Source: Cytophagaceae bacterium (GTDB taxonomy: Bacteria; Bacteroidota; Bacteroidia; Cytophagales; Spirosomataceae). From it: DNA of 7,501 bases. Positions 1-6,580 of this stretch are shown here, in pieces. The stretch's first letter is position 1. The number at the start of each line of letters is the position of its first letter. A program made the position numbers and the translations under genes. Location of the stretch: positions 1 to 7,501 of the forward strand of contig CANHKE010000057.1 in the NCBI GenBank assembly GCA_947461155.1. The letters are read 5' to 3'. The notes below the pieces were generated by a model that made no database searches, was not told the origin of the DNA, and saw only the letters and a program-made list of their open reading frames with translations.

Positions 1-126
1 AGAGTGGTGACTGATTTAGGCATTTTTGATATTGTGCCTGAAGGTGGGTTTAAATTGATTCAATCTGCCCCAGGTGTTTCGGTTGAGCAAATTCGTGCGG
101 CTACCGAAGGTAAATTAATCACCTAG
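1..126 (+). CDS. scoB: 3-oxoacid CoA-transferase subunit B, C-terminal fragment
   Basis: Only the last 41 codons and the TAG stop are in the window; the frame is open from base 1. The visible tail begins RVVTDLGIFDIVPEGGFKLI and continues with APGVSVEQIRAATEG. This matches the conserved C-terminus of the beta subunit of succinyl-CoA:3-oxoacid CoA-transferase (pattern V-I-T-D-L-x-V-F-D, then E-G-x-x-L, then A-P-G-V-T-x-E-x-I-R-x-x-T-E). In that family the B subunit carries the catalytic glutamate, which lies upstream of this window, and pairs with an A subunit, usually encoded next to it, to move CoA between succinate and acetoacetate or similar acids in the cytoplasm. It has no evident functional link to the susCD genes that follow. 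The family call rests on this short tail; another family I CoA-transferase subunit B (AtoA-like) is possible. Confidence 0.8.
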   Translation, partial: RVVTDLGIFDIVPEGGFKLIQSAPGVSVEQIRAATEGKLIT

Positions 127-197
127 TCGTGTCAAAAAAATGTTCCACTTGTCTAATTTTTACAAGATAATTTTGGTTCATCAAAATAAAATAGTAA

Positions 198-256
198 AAT
201 TCGAAGAATTAATTAGATAACATTAGCTTAATGTTTATGTAATCTAATCAACATTA
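198..256. promoter_or_regulatory. Candidate operator region: AACATTA half-sites upstream of the susC-like gene
   Basis: AACATTA at 219-225 faces its exact reverse complement TAATGTT at 229-235 across a 3-base spacer, giving a perfect 7-3-7 inverted repeat. A further direct copy of AACATTA sits at 250-256, 31 bases (about three helical turns) from the first and just upstream of the promoter element at 265-272. A weaker inverted repeat, AATTC-gaa-GAATT, lies at 198-210. The arrangement resembles binding sites for a dimeric regulator placed to contact RNA polymerase. No regulator gene is visible in the window, and the region is very A/T-rich, so chance occurrence is a real alternative. Function is inferred. 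Confidence 0.4.
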
Positions 257-264
257 TACCAATA

Positions 265-272
265 TACTTTTG
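265..272 (+). promoter_or_regulatory. Bacteroidota-type -7 promoter element for susCD
   Basis: TACTTTTG matches the TAnnTTTG consensus of the primary sigma factor in Bacteroidota exactly. Transcription would start near 277-280, leaving a leader of about 20-25 bases before the ATG at 301. I see no good TTG -33 element at the usual distance, which fits a promoter that needs an activator, possibly acting at the repeats just upstream. Confidence 0.55.
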
Positions 273-300
273 CCTCTTTACCAACTTAAACAATCCATTT

Positions 301-3300
301 ATGAGACTACTCGTACGCACTCGTGCGCATGAGCTGATGATGCAAAGCCGCCATGCGGTTTTCCTATTAGCTAGCGCCATTCTGTTACTTTGCATGCAGA
401 CCAATTCGGTTTACGCGCAAGGTTTAAAAGTATCCGGAAAAATTACGGATGAAAGTTCGAAGGAAGCCCTAGCAGGTGCCTCGATCTCCATCAAAGGTTC
501 TACAAAAGGAACTACAGCTGATGCTTCTGGACAATATGTTATCGCTGTTTCATCTGAAAGTGCTGTACTCGAATTTAAATTCGTTGGCTATGCCTCGAAA
601 ACGGTAACCGTAGGAACTCAATCAACCATCAACGTTTCTTTGGCGCCTAATGCGGCCGACTTAGAACAAGTTGTCGTGGTAGGTTACGGTACACAAAAGA
701 AAACAGACGTTACGGGTTCCGTGAAGTCGGTGGCTAGTGCGGCGTTTAACAAAGGTATCATCAACTCCCCTGAGCAATTATTGCAAGGTAAAGTTGCCGG
801 TGTCAATGTGACTTCAGCAACGGGTGAGCCGGGTGGATCTCAAGGAATCACAATTCGTGGTCCTGGAGGTATTCGTTCTGGATCTACTCCTTTATTTGTT
901 ATTGACGGTTTGGCCTTAGATAACTCGACAACGGGCGGTGGTAATCCATTGAACTTCATTAACCCTCAAGATATCGAAACCATTGACGTGTTGAAAGATG
1001 CTTCAGCCACAGCGATCTACGGTTCACGTGGTGCGAATGGGGTTATCTTGGTTACAACCAAAAAAGGAAAAGCGGGTACTTCTAAAATCGAATTTTCTAC
1101 GTCAGTAGGCGTAAGTTCCATTGCTCGCGCATTACCCGTTTTATCAGCTAGCGAATTCCGTAAGCAGGTAGTTGCGAATAGCGGTACTTTAGAAGACTTT
1201 AATGGTAATACGGATTGGCAAAAAGAAATTACCCGCCAGGCGATGACTAAAAACTACAACCTAAGCTTAGGTGGTGGTGCCAATAAATTGACTTATTACG
1301 CTGCTTTCGGGGCACAAATGCAACAAGGTATTTTGAAAAACAATCAATTGGATCGCTTGACAGGTCGTATGAATGTCAATCAAAAATTCTGGGATGATCG
1401 CTTGAATTTAGATGCTAATTTAAGCTTCTCGAACACGGTGAATGAGCGTCCAGCGATTGAAAGTTTATTGGGTACCGCACTATCGAATAACCCAACACTT
1501 CCAACCTATGCTGCGGATGGAAAGACTCCAGCAACATTTGTCAGTCAATCCAACCCATTGACAACCTTGCAATTGTTTAAGGATATCAACACCACGAATC
1601 GTTTTATCGCCAATATTTCACCATCTGTGAAATTGACGAAAGGTTTGGTTTATCGAATGAACTTTGGATATGACAACTCAACTTCGGTACGCGATGTGCA
1701 GACTTTAGCCAGTAATGTTCCTAAAGTAGATGGTCGTTTAGATACGTATAATACAAGTAATTTGAATAATTTGATTGAAAACTATTTGACCTATAACCTT
1801 GATTTAGGTGATCATAGTTTTGCCGCTTTAGTCGGTCATTCGTATCAAAAAATTCAATACCAATGGCGTACGTTTAGTATCAATAAATTCCCAATCGTGC
1901 CTACGGAGCCAATCTACAATCCAGGTATCGGTCAGGAATTAACATTGGCCACGAACAAGCCAGCAGGTTCGGCCTTTATCAATGAATTGCAATCGTTCTA
2001 CACTCGTTTGAACTACCAATATCAAGATAAATATTTAGCAACTGCGACGGTTCGTGCTGATGGTTCGTCTAAATTTGGTGCGAACAATCGCTACGGTATT
2101 TTCCCTTCATTCTCATTAGGATGGCGGATTTCAGAAGAGCCTTTCTTGAAAAACTCGTCTGTTAGCAATTTGAAATTGCGTGGCGGTTGGGGACAAACAG
2201 GTAACCAAGAAATTCCACCGAAAATTACGCAGCCTTTATTTACAGCGACAGTTGGTTCGTCGACTTCATATCCGTTGGATGCAACAGCAAGTTTCCCTGC
2301 AGGTATCACGTATTCACGTTTAGCGAATCCAGATATTCAATGGGAAGTTTCGACGCAGATGAACCTAGGTTTGGATTTTGCCTTCTTGAATGGTGCCTTA
2401 TCCGGTTCGATCGATGCGTTTAATAAGGTGTCTACGAATATGTTGTTAGAAGTTATTCCAGCGGATCCAGTTCAGCCGGCAAGTTCAGTTTGGACAAATG
2501 TGGCCAACATGGAAATCGTGAATAGTGGTGTAGAGATGGATTTGGATTATAAATTCGAAACGAAATCAGGCATCAAATTCAATGTGGGTGGTAACTTAAC
2601 GTTGATCAATAATGAAGTAAAAGGTTCTCCTTACTCGGTAATTCCTTCCGGTTCAGCTTCTGGATCTGGTTTGACATCAGCGACAATCAATGGATATATC
2701 AACGGCCAGCCGATTGGTACCTTCTTCTTGAAAGAATTCATCGGGTTTGATGACAAGGGGATGAGTAAGTACAAAGATCAAGATGGTGATGGAATCATCA
2801 CAGATAAAGACCGTATAGCGGCGGGTACAGCGTTGCCTACGACGCAGTACAACTTCTTCGGTAATGCTTCTTACAAAGGATTTGATCTTTCGTTACAATT
2901 CAACGGTGTGTCAGGAAACAAAATCTATGACAATACAGCGAATGCTTCTTTCTACAAATTGAAGATTGCGAAAAACACGAACGTTACGCCAGCTGCTTTT
3001 GCTGATTCAAAAGAATCCATCAACAATGCCGCGCCAATCTCGACGCGTTATTTGAAAGATGCAGCTTTCCTTCGCTTGAACAACTTGACGTTGGGATATC
3101 AATTGCCAACTGCCAAAATGGGCATTAGCAAGTTTATCTCAAGCGCACGTTTATCGGTAACAGGCCAAAACCTTTGGGTGAAAACGAAATACGATGGATA
3201 TGATCCAGAAGTAAACAAGGATAACTCAATTAATGGTGTCCTGTCTTACGGTATTGATTACCTAAGCTATCCAAAAGCGAAATCTGTGATTGTTGGTTTA

Positions 3301-3315
3301 AATCTTACATTCTAA
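301..3315 (+). CDS. SusC/RagA-type TonB-dependent outer-membrane transporter
   Basis: This 1004-residue protein is the barrel that imports a ligand captured by the SusD-like lipoprotein encoded next, driven by TonB. Residues 1-39 form a signal peptide (hydrophobic core about 19-32, probable cleavage after VYA before QG). Residues about 43-116 are a carboxypeptidase-D regulatory-like domain. The family signature EQVVVVGYGTQKKTDVTGSV is at 122-141, followed by a plug domain to about 258 with PLFVIDG (197-203) and LKDASATAIYGSRGANGVI (231-249). The rest is the beta barrel, ending in a terminal Phe as expected for outer-membrane assembly. Residues 826-837 form an EF-hand-like acidic loop. There is no N-terminal secretin/TonB (STN) domain, so control through an anti-sigma factor is not expected. 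The ATG at 301 fits the promoter position; ATGs at 337 and 340 would also leave a usable, more typical signal peptide. The ligand cannot be assigned. Confidence 0.96.
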   Translation: MRLLVRTRAHELMMQSRHAVFLLASAILLLCMQTNSVYAQGLKVSGKITDESSKEALAGASISIKGSTKGTTADASGQYVIAVSSESAVLEFKFVGYASKTVTVGTQSTINVSLAPNAADLEQVVVVGYGTQKKTDVTGSVKSVASAAFNKGIINSPEQLLQGKVAGVNVTSATGEPGGSQGITIRGPGGIRSGSTPLFVIDGLALDNSTTGGGNPLNFINPQDIETIDVLKDASATAIYGSRGANGVILVTTKKGKAGTSKIEFSTSVGVSSIARALPVLSASEFRKQVVANSGTLEDFNGNTDWQKEITRQAMTKNYNLSLGGGANKLTYYAAFGAQMQQGILKNNQLDRLTGRMNVNQKFWDDRLNLDANLSFSNTVNERPAIESLLGTALSNNPTLPTYAADGKTPATFVSQSNPLTTLQLFKDINTTNRFIANISPSVKLTKGLVYRMNFGYDNSTSVRDVQTLASNVPKVDGRLDTYNTSNLNNLIENYLTYNLDLGDHSFAALVGHSYQKIQYQWRTFSINKFPIVPTEPIYNPGIGQELTLATNKPAGSAFINELQSFYTRLNYQYQDKYLATATVRADGSSKFGANNRYGIFPSFSLGWRISEEPFLKNSSVSNLKLRGGWGQTGNQEIPPKITQPLFTATVGSSTSYPLDATASFPAGITYSRLANPDIQWEVSTQMNLGLDFAFLNGALSGSIDAFNKVSTNMLLEVIPADPVQPASSVWTNVANMEIVNSGVEMDLDYKFETKSGIKFNVGGNLTLINNEVKGSPYSVIPSGSASGSGLTSATINGYINGQPIGTFFLKEFIGFDDKGMSKYKDQDGDGIITDKDRIAAGTALPTTQYNFFGNASYKGFDLSLQFNGVSGNKIYDNTANASFYKLKIAKNTNVTPAAFADSKESINNAAPISTRYLKDAAFLRLNNLTLGYQLPTAKMGISKFISSARLSVTGQNLWVKTKYDGYDPEVNKDNSINGVLSYGIDYLSYPKAKSVIVGLNLTF

Positions 3316-3334
3316 TTTGAATACCTACATAGAA

Positions 3335-5011
3335 ATGAAAAAGTTAAGAAAAATAGCCATGTTAATGGTAGGGATGACAGCCTTAGTGGGTTGCTCCGAT
3401 TTGAATGAAAAGGTACTCGATGAGTACAATGCAGCTGGCTTGACGGACAAGCAAGCAGCTGATGGAATGATTGCGCCGGTGTATGCGGTGTTGCCTACGA
3501 TATTCCAACATACTACTTTGTTTGCCTTGCAAGAGATCTCAACGGATGAGGCTATTTTACCATACCGTGGTGGTACGGATTGGGGTGATAATGGCATTTA
3601 TTTATCATTGCACAAGCATGAAACAACAAGTACGGATCCCAACGTAAAAAACACATGGAATGCAGTGCTTGCGGGTATTTCACGTTCGGTAACGGCGATT
3701 AATTCCTTGAAATTAAACAACGATCCGAATTCGAAAGTTTACATCGCTGAAGCGCGCGGTATGCGTGCGTATTACAACATGGTGATGTTGGATTTGTTCG
3801 GTTTGGCATTCTCTAAAGAGGATTTGAGCGAAGTAACGACAATCCTACGTGGCGAGGCGGCTATTGCCTACATCAAAAGTGAATTATTAGCTGTTGAGCC
3901 CGTTTTATTGACTTCAGTTGGCCCAGGTCGTTTGACCAAAGGCGGAGCTTGGGGTTTATTGGCACGTTTGCATCTAAATGCGGCTGTTTGGCGTGATCCG
4001 TATGGAACGGCGACACACAAAGCAGAGGATATGGACAAAGTGCTTGAGTACACAGATAAGATCATCAACTCAGGTCAATATGCGTTATCGGCTGATTACT
4101 GGGATATCTTTGGTAATGCGAATCACACAAATAAAGAATTGGTATTTGCCATCGATCAACGTGCTGAATTGAATGGACATAACCGGATGTCGTATTTCTC
4201 TTTAGCGAATGATCAACGTCCATTGCCGGCTTATCCAGCTGCAAATGGTACGGATGGTCCGGCGATTACGCCTACGTTCTATCAATCTTGGGTTTCGGCT
4301 TATGGATCGGTTGATCCGGCAGATGCGGATCCTCGCTTCACGAAGCAAAATGTAAAGAAAGAAGATAACCAATGCGTGGATCCTGCGACGTATAAAATTG
4401 ACCGTGGTATTTTACGTGGCCAACAATACGGCTTGATTTACAAGAGTGGCGCATTTGTGAAATGTGCGGATGGTAAATCTTTGCAGGTGGGTAAAATTGT
4501 CAACACGCGTGGAAAAGGAAATCCAATGGTTCTTCACACAGAGCAGGTTGATTTTACAACAGCGGGTAGCGATTATAGCTCGGGATATCGGGTTGAAAAA
4601 TACGAATTCTCTGACAAGTCTTCTTCAGGCCGTAACTTCGGTGAGGCGGATTTAGTGATTGTTCGTTTAGCGGATGTGTATTTGATGCGTGCAGAAGCCA
4701 AATTACGTAAGTCAAATGATGCTGCAGGTGCTTTAGCTGATGTGAATAAAGTTCGTCAGTCTCGTACAGCAAATTCGCCAGCGTCGGCACTAGCTAGCAT
4801 CAACTTAGACTTATTATTACGTGAGCGTGGTTTCGAATTCTATTGGGAATTGCAACGCCGCACGGATTTAATTCGTTTCGGAAAGTATGAAGATGCTTGG
4901 ACGGAAAAAACAAATACGAATAAAAACATGCGAGTTTTCCCAATCCCACAAACGGCGATTGATGGAGCTTCTAACTTAACCGGTTATTTGAAGCAAAATG
5001 CAGGTTACTAA
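3335..5011 (+). CDS. SusD/RagB-family nutrient-binding outer-membrane lipoprotein
   Basis: A 558-residue surface lipoprotein that forms the lid of the SusC-like transporter and binds the incoming ligand. I chose the ATG at 3335: it gives a compact lipoprotein signal, MKKLRKIAMLMVGMTALVGC, with lipobox LVGC at 17-20 and Cys20 as the lipidated residue. The frame also opens at a TTG at 3317, but that only adds six residues ahead of the basic n-region. The N-terminal SusD-like part includes LNEKVLDEYN (23-32), STDEAILPYRGGTDW (69-83) and the helix around EARGMRAYYNMVMLDLFG (139-156). The C-terminal SusD/RagB part has ADLVIVRLADVYLMRAEA (438-455), ALADVNKVRQSR (467-478), LLLRERGFEFYWELQRRTDLIRFG (493-516), VFPIPQTAI (534-542) and the terminal QNAGY. 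The 19-base gap after the transporter gene implies one transcript, ended by the hairpin downstream. The substrate is unknown. Confidence 0.95.
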   Translation: MKKLRKIAMLMVGMTALVGCSDLNEKVLDEYNAAGLTDKQAADGMIAPVYAVLPTIFQHTTLFALQEISTDEAILPYRGGTDWGDNGIYLSLHKHETTSTDPNVKNTWNAVLAGISRSVTAINSLKLNNDPNSKVYIAEARGMRAYYNMVMLDLFGLAFSKEDLSEVTTILRGEAAIAYIKSELLAVEPVLLTSVGPGRLTKGGAWGLLARLHLNAAVWRDPYGTATHKAEDMDKVLEYTDKIINSGQYALSADYWDIFGNANHTNKELVFAIDQRAELNGHNRMSYFSLANDQRPLPAYPAANGTDGPAITPTFYQSWVSAYGSVDPADADPRFTKQNVKKEDNQCVDPATYKIDRGILRGQQYGLIYKSGAFVKCADGKSLQVGKIVNTRGKGNPMVLHTEQVDFTTAGSDYSSGYRVEKYEFSDKSSSGRNFGEADLVIVRLADVYLMRAEAKLRKSNDAAGALADVNKVRQSRTANSPASALASINLDLLLRERGFEFYWELQRRTDLIRFGKYEDAWTEKTNTNKNMRVFPIPQTAIDGASNLTGYLKQNAGY

Positions 5012-5027
5012 TCGTTAAATGACTGTG

Positions 5028-5061
5028 AAAAAAACGCTACTTGATCGGTAGCGTTTTTTTT
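5028..5061 (+). terminator. Intrinsic terminator after susCD
   Basis: A perfect 13-bp stem pairs 5028-5040 with 5048-5060 around the 7-base loop TTGATCG. The stem core is ACGCTAC/GTAGCGT, and the right arm runs into a stretch of T residues (5054-5061) while the left arm begins with seven A residues. It lies 16 bases after the SusD-like stop codon. The A-rich left flank means it could also work on the opposite strand, although no convergent gene is present. It separates the susCD transcript from the oxidoreductase gene. Confidence 0.9.
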
Positions 5062-5062
5062 G

Positions 5063-5080
5063 TAATCAATGGGCTGATTA
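5063..5080. repeat. Short inverted repeat upstream of the oxidoreductase gene
   Basis: TAATCA at 5063-5068 is matched by TGATTA at 5075-5080 across a 6-base spacer, directly after the terminator and 53 bases before the ATG at 5134. It could be an operator half-site pair. The arms are only six bases and A/T-rich, so this is a weak call. Confidence 0.25.
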
Positions 5081-5089
5081 TTAGTTATT

Positions 5090-5097
5090 TATCTTTA
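5090..5097 (+). promoter_or_regulatory. Possible -7 promoter element for the oxidoreductase-phosphatase unit
   Basis: TATCTTTA differs from the Bacteroidota TAnnTTTG consensus only at the last base and lies 36 bases before the ATG at 5134. A promoter is expected somewhere in 5062-5133, because a strong terminator precedes it and the next gene starts a new unit, but no TTG -33 element sits at a good distance. The assignment of this particular element is tentative. Confidence 0.3.
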
Positions 5098-5133
5098 AAT
5101 TGAAGCCAAATAAACCTATTAAACTATTCAAAT

Positions 5134-6567
5134 ATGAGCGTATCTAGACGAAGCTTTTTAGAGAAAAGCGCCTTAGCATCCAGTTTTTTTATCGTTCCAA
5201 GACATGTTTTGGGCGGAAAAGGTTTCCTGGCACCCAGTGATAAATTGATCGTAGCCGGTATCGGTGTGGGTGGAAAAGGGAAGTCGGATTTGAAAAAATT
5301 CTACGAAAGCGGTAAGGCGGAAATCGCCTTTTTGTGTGATGTAGATGACCGTCAAGCCAAAGATTCAGTAGCGGCTTATCCCAAAGCCAAATATTACAAA
5401 GATTGGCGTAAGTTGATGGAAGTGGAATCGAAAAATTTCGATGCCGTTTCTGTGTCTACACCCGATCATAATCACGCCGTTCAGGCGATGGCTGCGATGC
5501 AATTAGGTAAGCACGTGTATGTGCAAAAACCGATGACGCATGATATTTACGAGGCAAGAATGTTGACGGCTGCGGCCGACAAATATAAAGTGGTTACGCA
5601 GATGGGTAATCAGGGTTCTTCGGGCGACGGTGTTCGCCAGTTAGTGGAATGGTACGATGCTGGAATTATTGGCGATGTACACACGGTTCAAATTTGGACG
5701 AATCGTCCAATCTGGCCACAAGGGATTCCGTGGTCTACGGCCAAGCCTCCGGTTCCATCGGGATTAGATTGGGATTTGTGGTTGGGAACAGCACCTTACA
5801 AAGATTACGTAGATAATTTGATTCCAGGCTCTTGGCGTGGATGGTGGGATTACGGCACAGGTGCGTTGGGAGATTTGGGTTGCCATTTAATGGAGGCTCC
5901 TTTCCGCGTATTGGGCTTGAAATATGCTTCTGATGTGCAGGCTAGCGTAGGGAGTGTATTCACGGCATTTGGCCAACGGGGTGTTTTTCCAGATAGTTGT
6001 CCTCCTTCTAGTCATGCGACATTGACATTCCCGAAAACGAAAAAGACGAAAGGTCCAGTAACGATGCATTGGATGGATGGGGGTATTAAACCAGAAAGAC
6101 CGGAAGAGTTAGGGCCGGACGAAATGTTTGGGGATGGCAATTCGGGTATTTTGTTTATTGGTACCAAAGGAAAGATGATGGCGAGTGAATATGCGGCCAA
6201 TCCACGTTTATTGCCTCTTTCGCGCAATGAAGAAGTCAAGGTAAAGCAGAAATTGGAACGTGTTCCTGGAAGTGCCGAGGGTCACTATGCGCAATGGGTA
6301 GAAGGCGCGATTGCTGGATATGGCAATAAGCAAATGAGTTCTCCTTTTGAATTGGCTGGTCCGTTGACAGAAGCTATTTTGATGGCTAATTTAGCGATTC
6401 GTGTGGCGGATATGCCGTTTCAGCGACCTACGGGTAAAGGGATGCATTATCCAGGTTCGAACACGAAATTGTTGTGGGATAATGAAAATATGCGCGTGAC
6501 GAATTTTGATGCGGCGAATCAATTTGTGAAGCGTACGTATCGCGAAGGTTGGAGTTTAGGCTTTTAA
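5134..6567 (+). CDS. Tat-exported Gfo/Idh/MocA-family oxidoreductase
   Basis: A 477-residue NAD(P)-dependent oxidoreductase of the glucose-fructose oxidoreductase/inositol dehydrogenase/MocA superfamily. The N-terminus carries a twin-arginine signal, SRRSFLEK (4-11), followed by a hydrophobic stretch (12-21), so the folded protein, probably with cofactor bound, should be exported to the periplasm or envelope. The Rossmann nucleotide-binding loop is GIGVGGKGKSD at 42-52, with the strand-end acidic residue in LCDVDD (67-72). STPDHNH (108-114) and GKHVYVQKP (125-133) follow; Lys132 is the likely catalytic lysine, in QKP where classical members have EKP. GALGDLGCH (243-251) supplies the conserved Asp247 and His251 of the substrate site. 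The long insert with MDGGIKPERPEE (314-325) and GTKGKMM (343-349) fits the large Gfo/Idh subgroup common in Bacteroidota and Planctomycetota. A sugar, polyol or glycoside is the usual substrate type; GH109-like hydrolysis using NAD is a less likely alternative. It likely heads a two-gene unit with the phosphatase. Confidence 0.92.
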   Translation: MSVSRRSFLEKSALASSFFIVPRHVLGGKGFLAPSDKLIVAGIGVGGKGKSDLKKFYESGKAEIAFLCDVDDRQAKDSVAAYPKAKYYKDWRKLMEVESKNFDAVSVSTPDHNHAVQAMAAMQLGKHVYVQKPMTHDIYEARMLTAAADKYKVVTQMGNQGSSGDGVRQLVEWYDAGIIGDVHTVQIWTNRPIWPQGIPWSTAKPPVPSGLDWDLWLGTAPYKDYVDNLIPGSWRGWWDYGTGALGDLGCHLMEAPFRVLGLKYASDVQASVGSVFTAFGQRGVFPDSCPPSSHATLTFPKTKKTKGPVTMHWMDGGIKPERPEELGPDEMFGDGNSGILFIGTKGKMMASEYAANPRLLPLSRNEEVKVKQKLERVPGSAEGHYAQWVEGAIAGYGNKQMSSPFELAGPLTEAILMANLAIRVADMPFQRPTGKGMHYPGSNTKLLWDNENMRVTNFDAANQFVKRTYREGWSLGF

Positions 6568-6580
6568 TAAAATATACGAT

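Noticed and set aside
148..166. CTTGT/ACAAG hairpin downstream of the CoA-transferase gene as a terminator
   Set aside because: The stem is only five A/T-leaning base pairs with a nine-base loop, and no T-run follows directly. The end of that transcript cannot be placed from this sequence.
127..300. Small RNA or riboswitch in the susC upstream region
   Set aside because: Apart from the promoter element and short inverted repeats, I see no extended structured or G/C-rich element, and the predicted leader of about 20-25 bases is too short for a riboswitch.
2091..2309. Minus-strand open frames inside the susC, susD and oxidoreductase genes (2091-2309, 3325-3597, 3868-4068, 4554-4790, 5173-5355, 5887-6069, 6012-6239)
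   Set aside because: All are short, lie opposite strongly conserved coding sequence, and show no domain, signal peptide or own promoter.
3978..4172. Plus-strand small frames inside the SusD-like gene (3978-4172 and 4464-4655)
   Set aside because: They are out of frame with a clear SusD/RagB protein and carry no recognisable features.
5134..6567. Reading the Gfo/Idh protein as a GH109-type NAD-dependent glycosidase
   Set aside because: GH109 enzymes share the Tat signal and Rossmann fold, but the motifs here (QKP, GALGDLGCH and the MDGGIKPERPEE insert) fit the general exported Gfo/Idh oxidoreductase subgroup better. It cannot be excluded without a family search.
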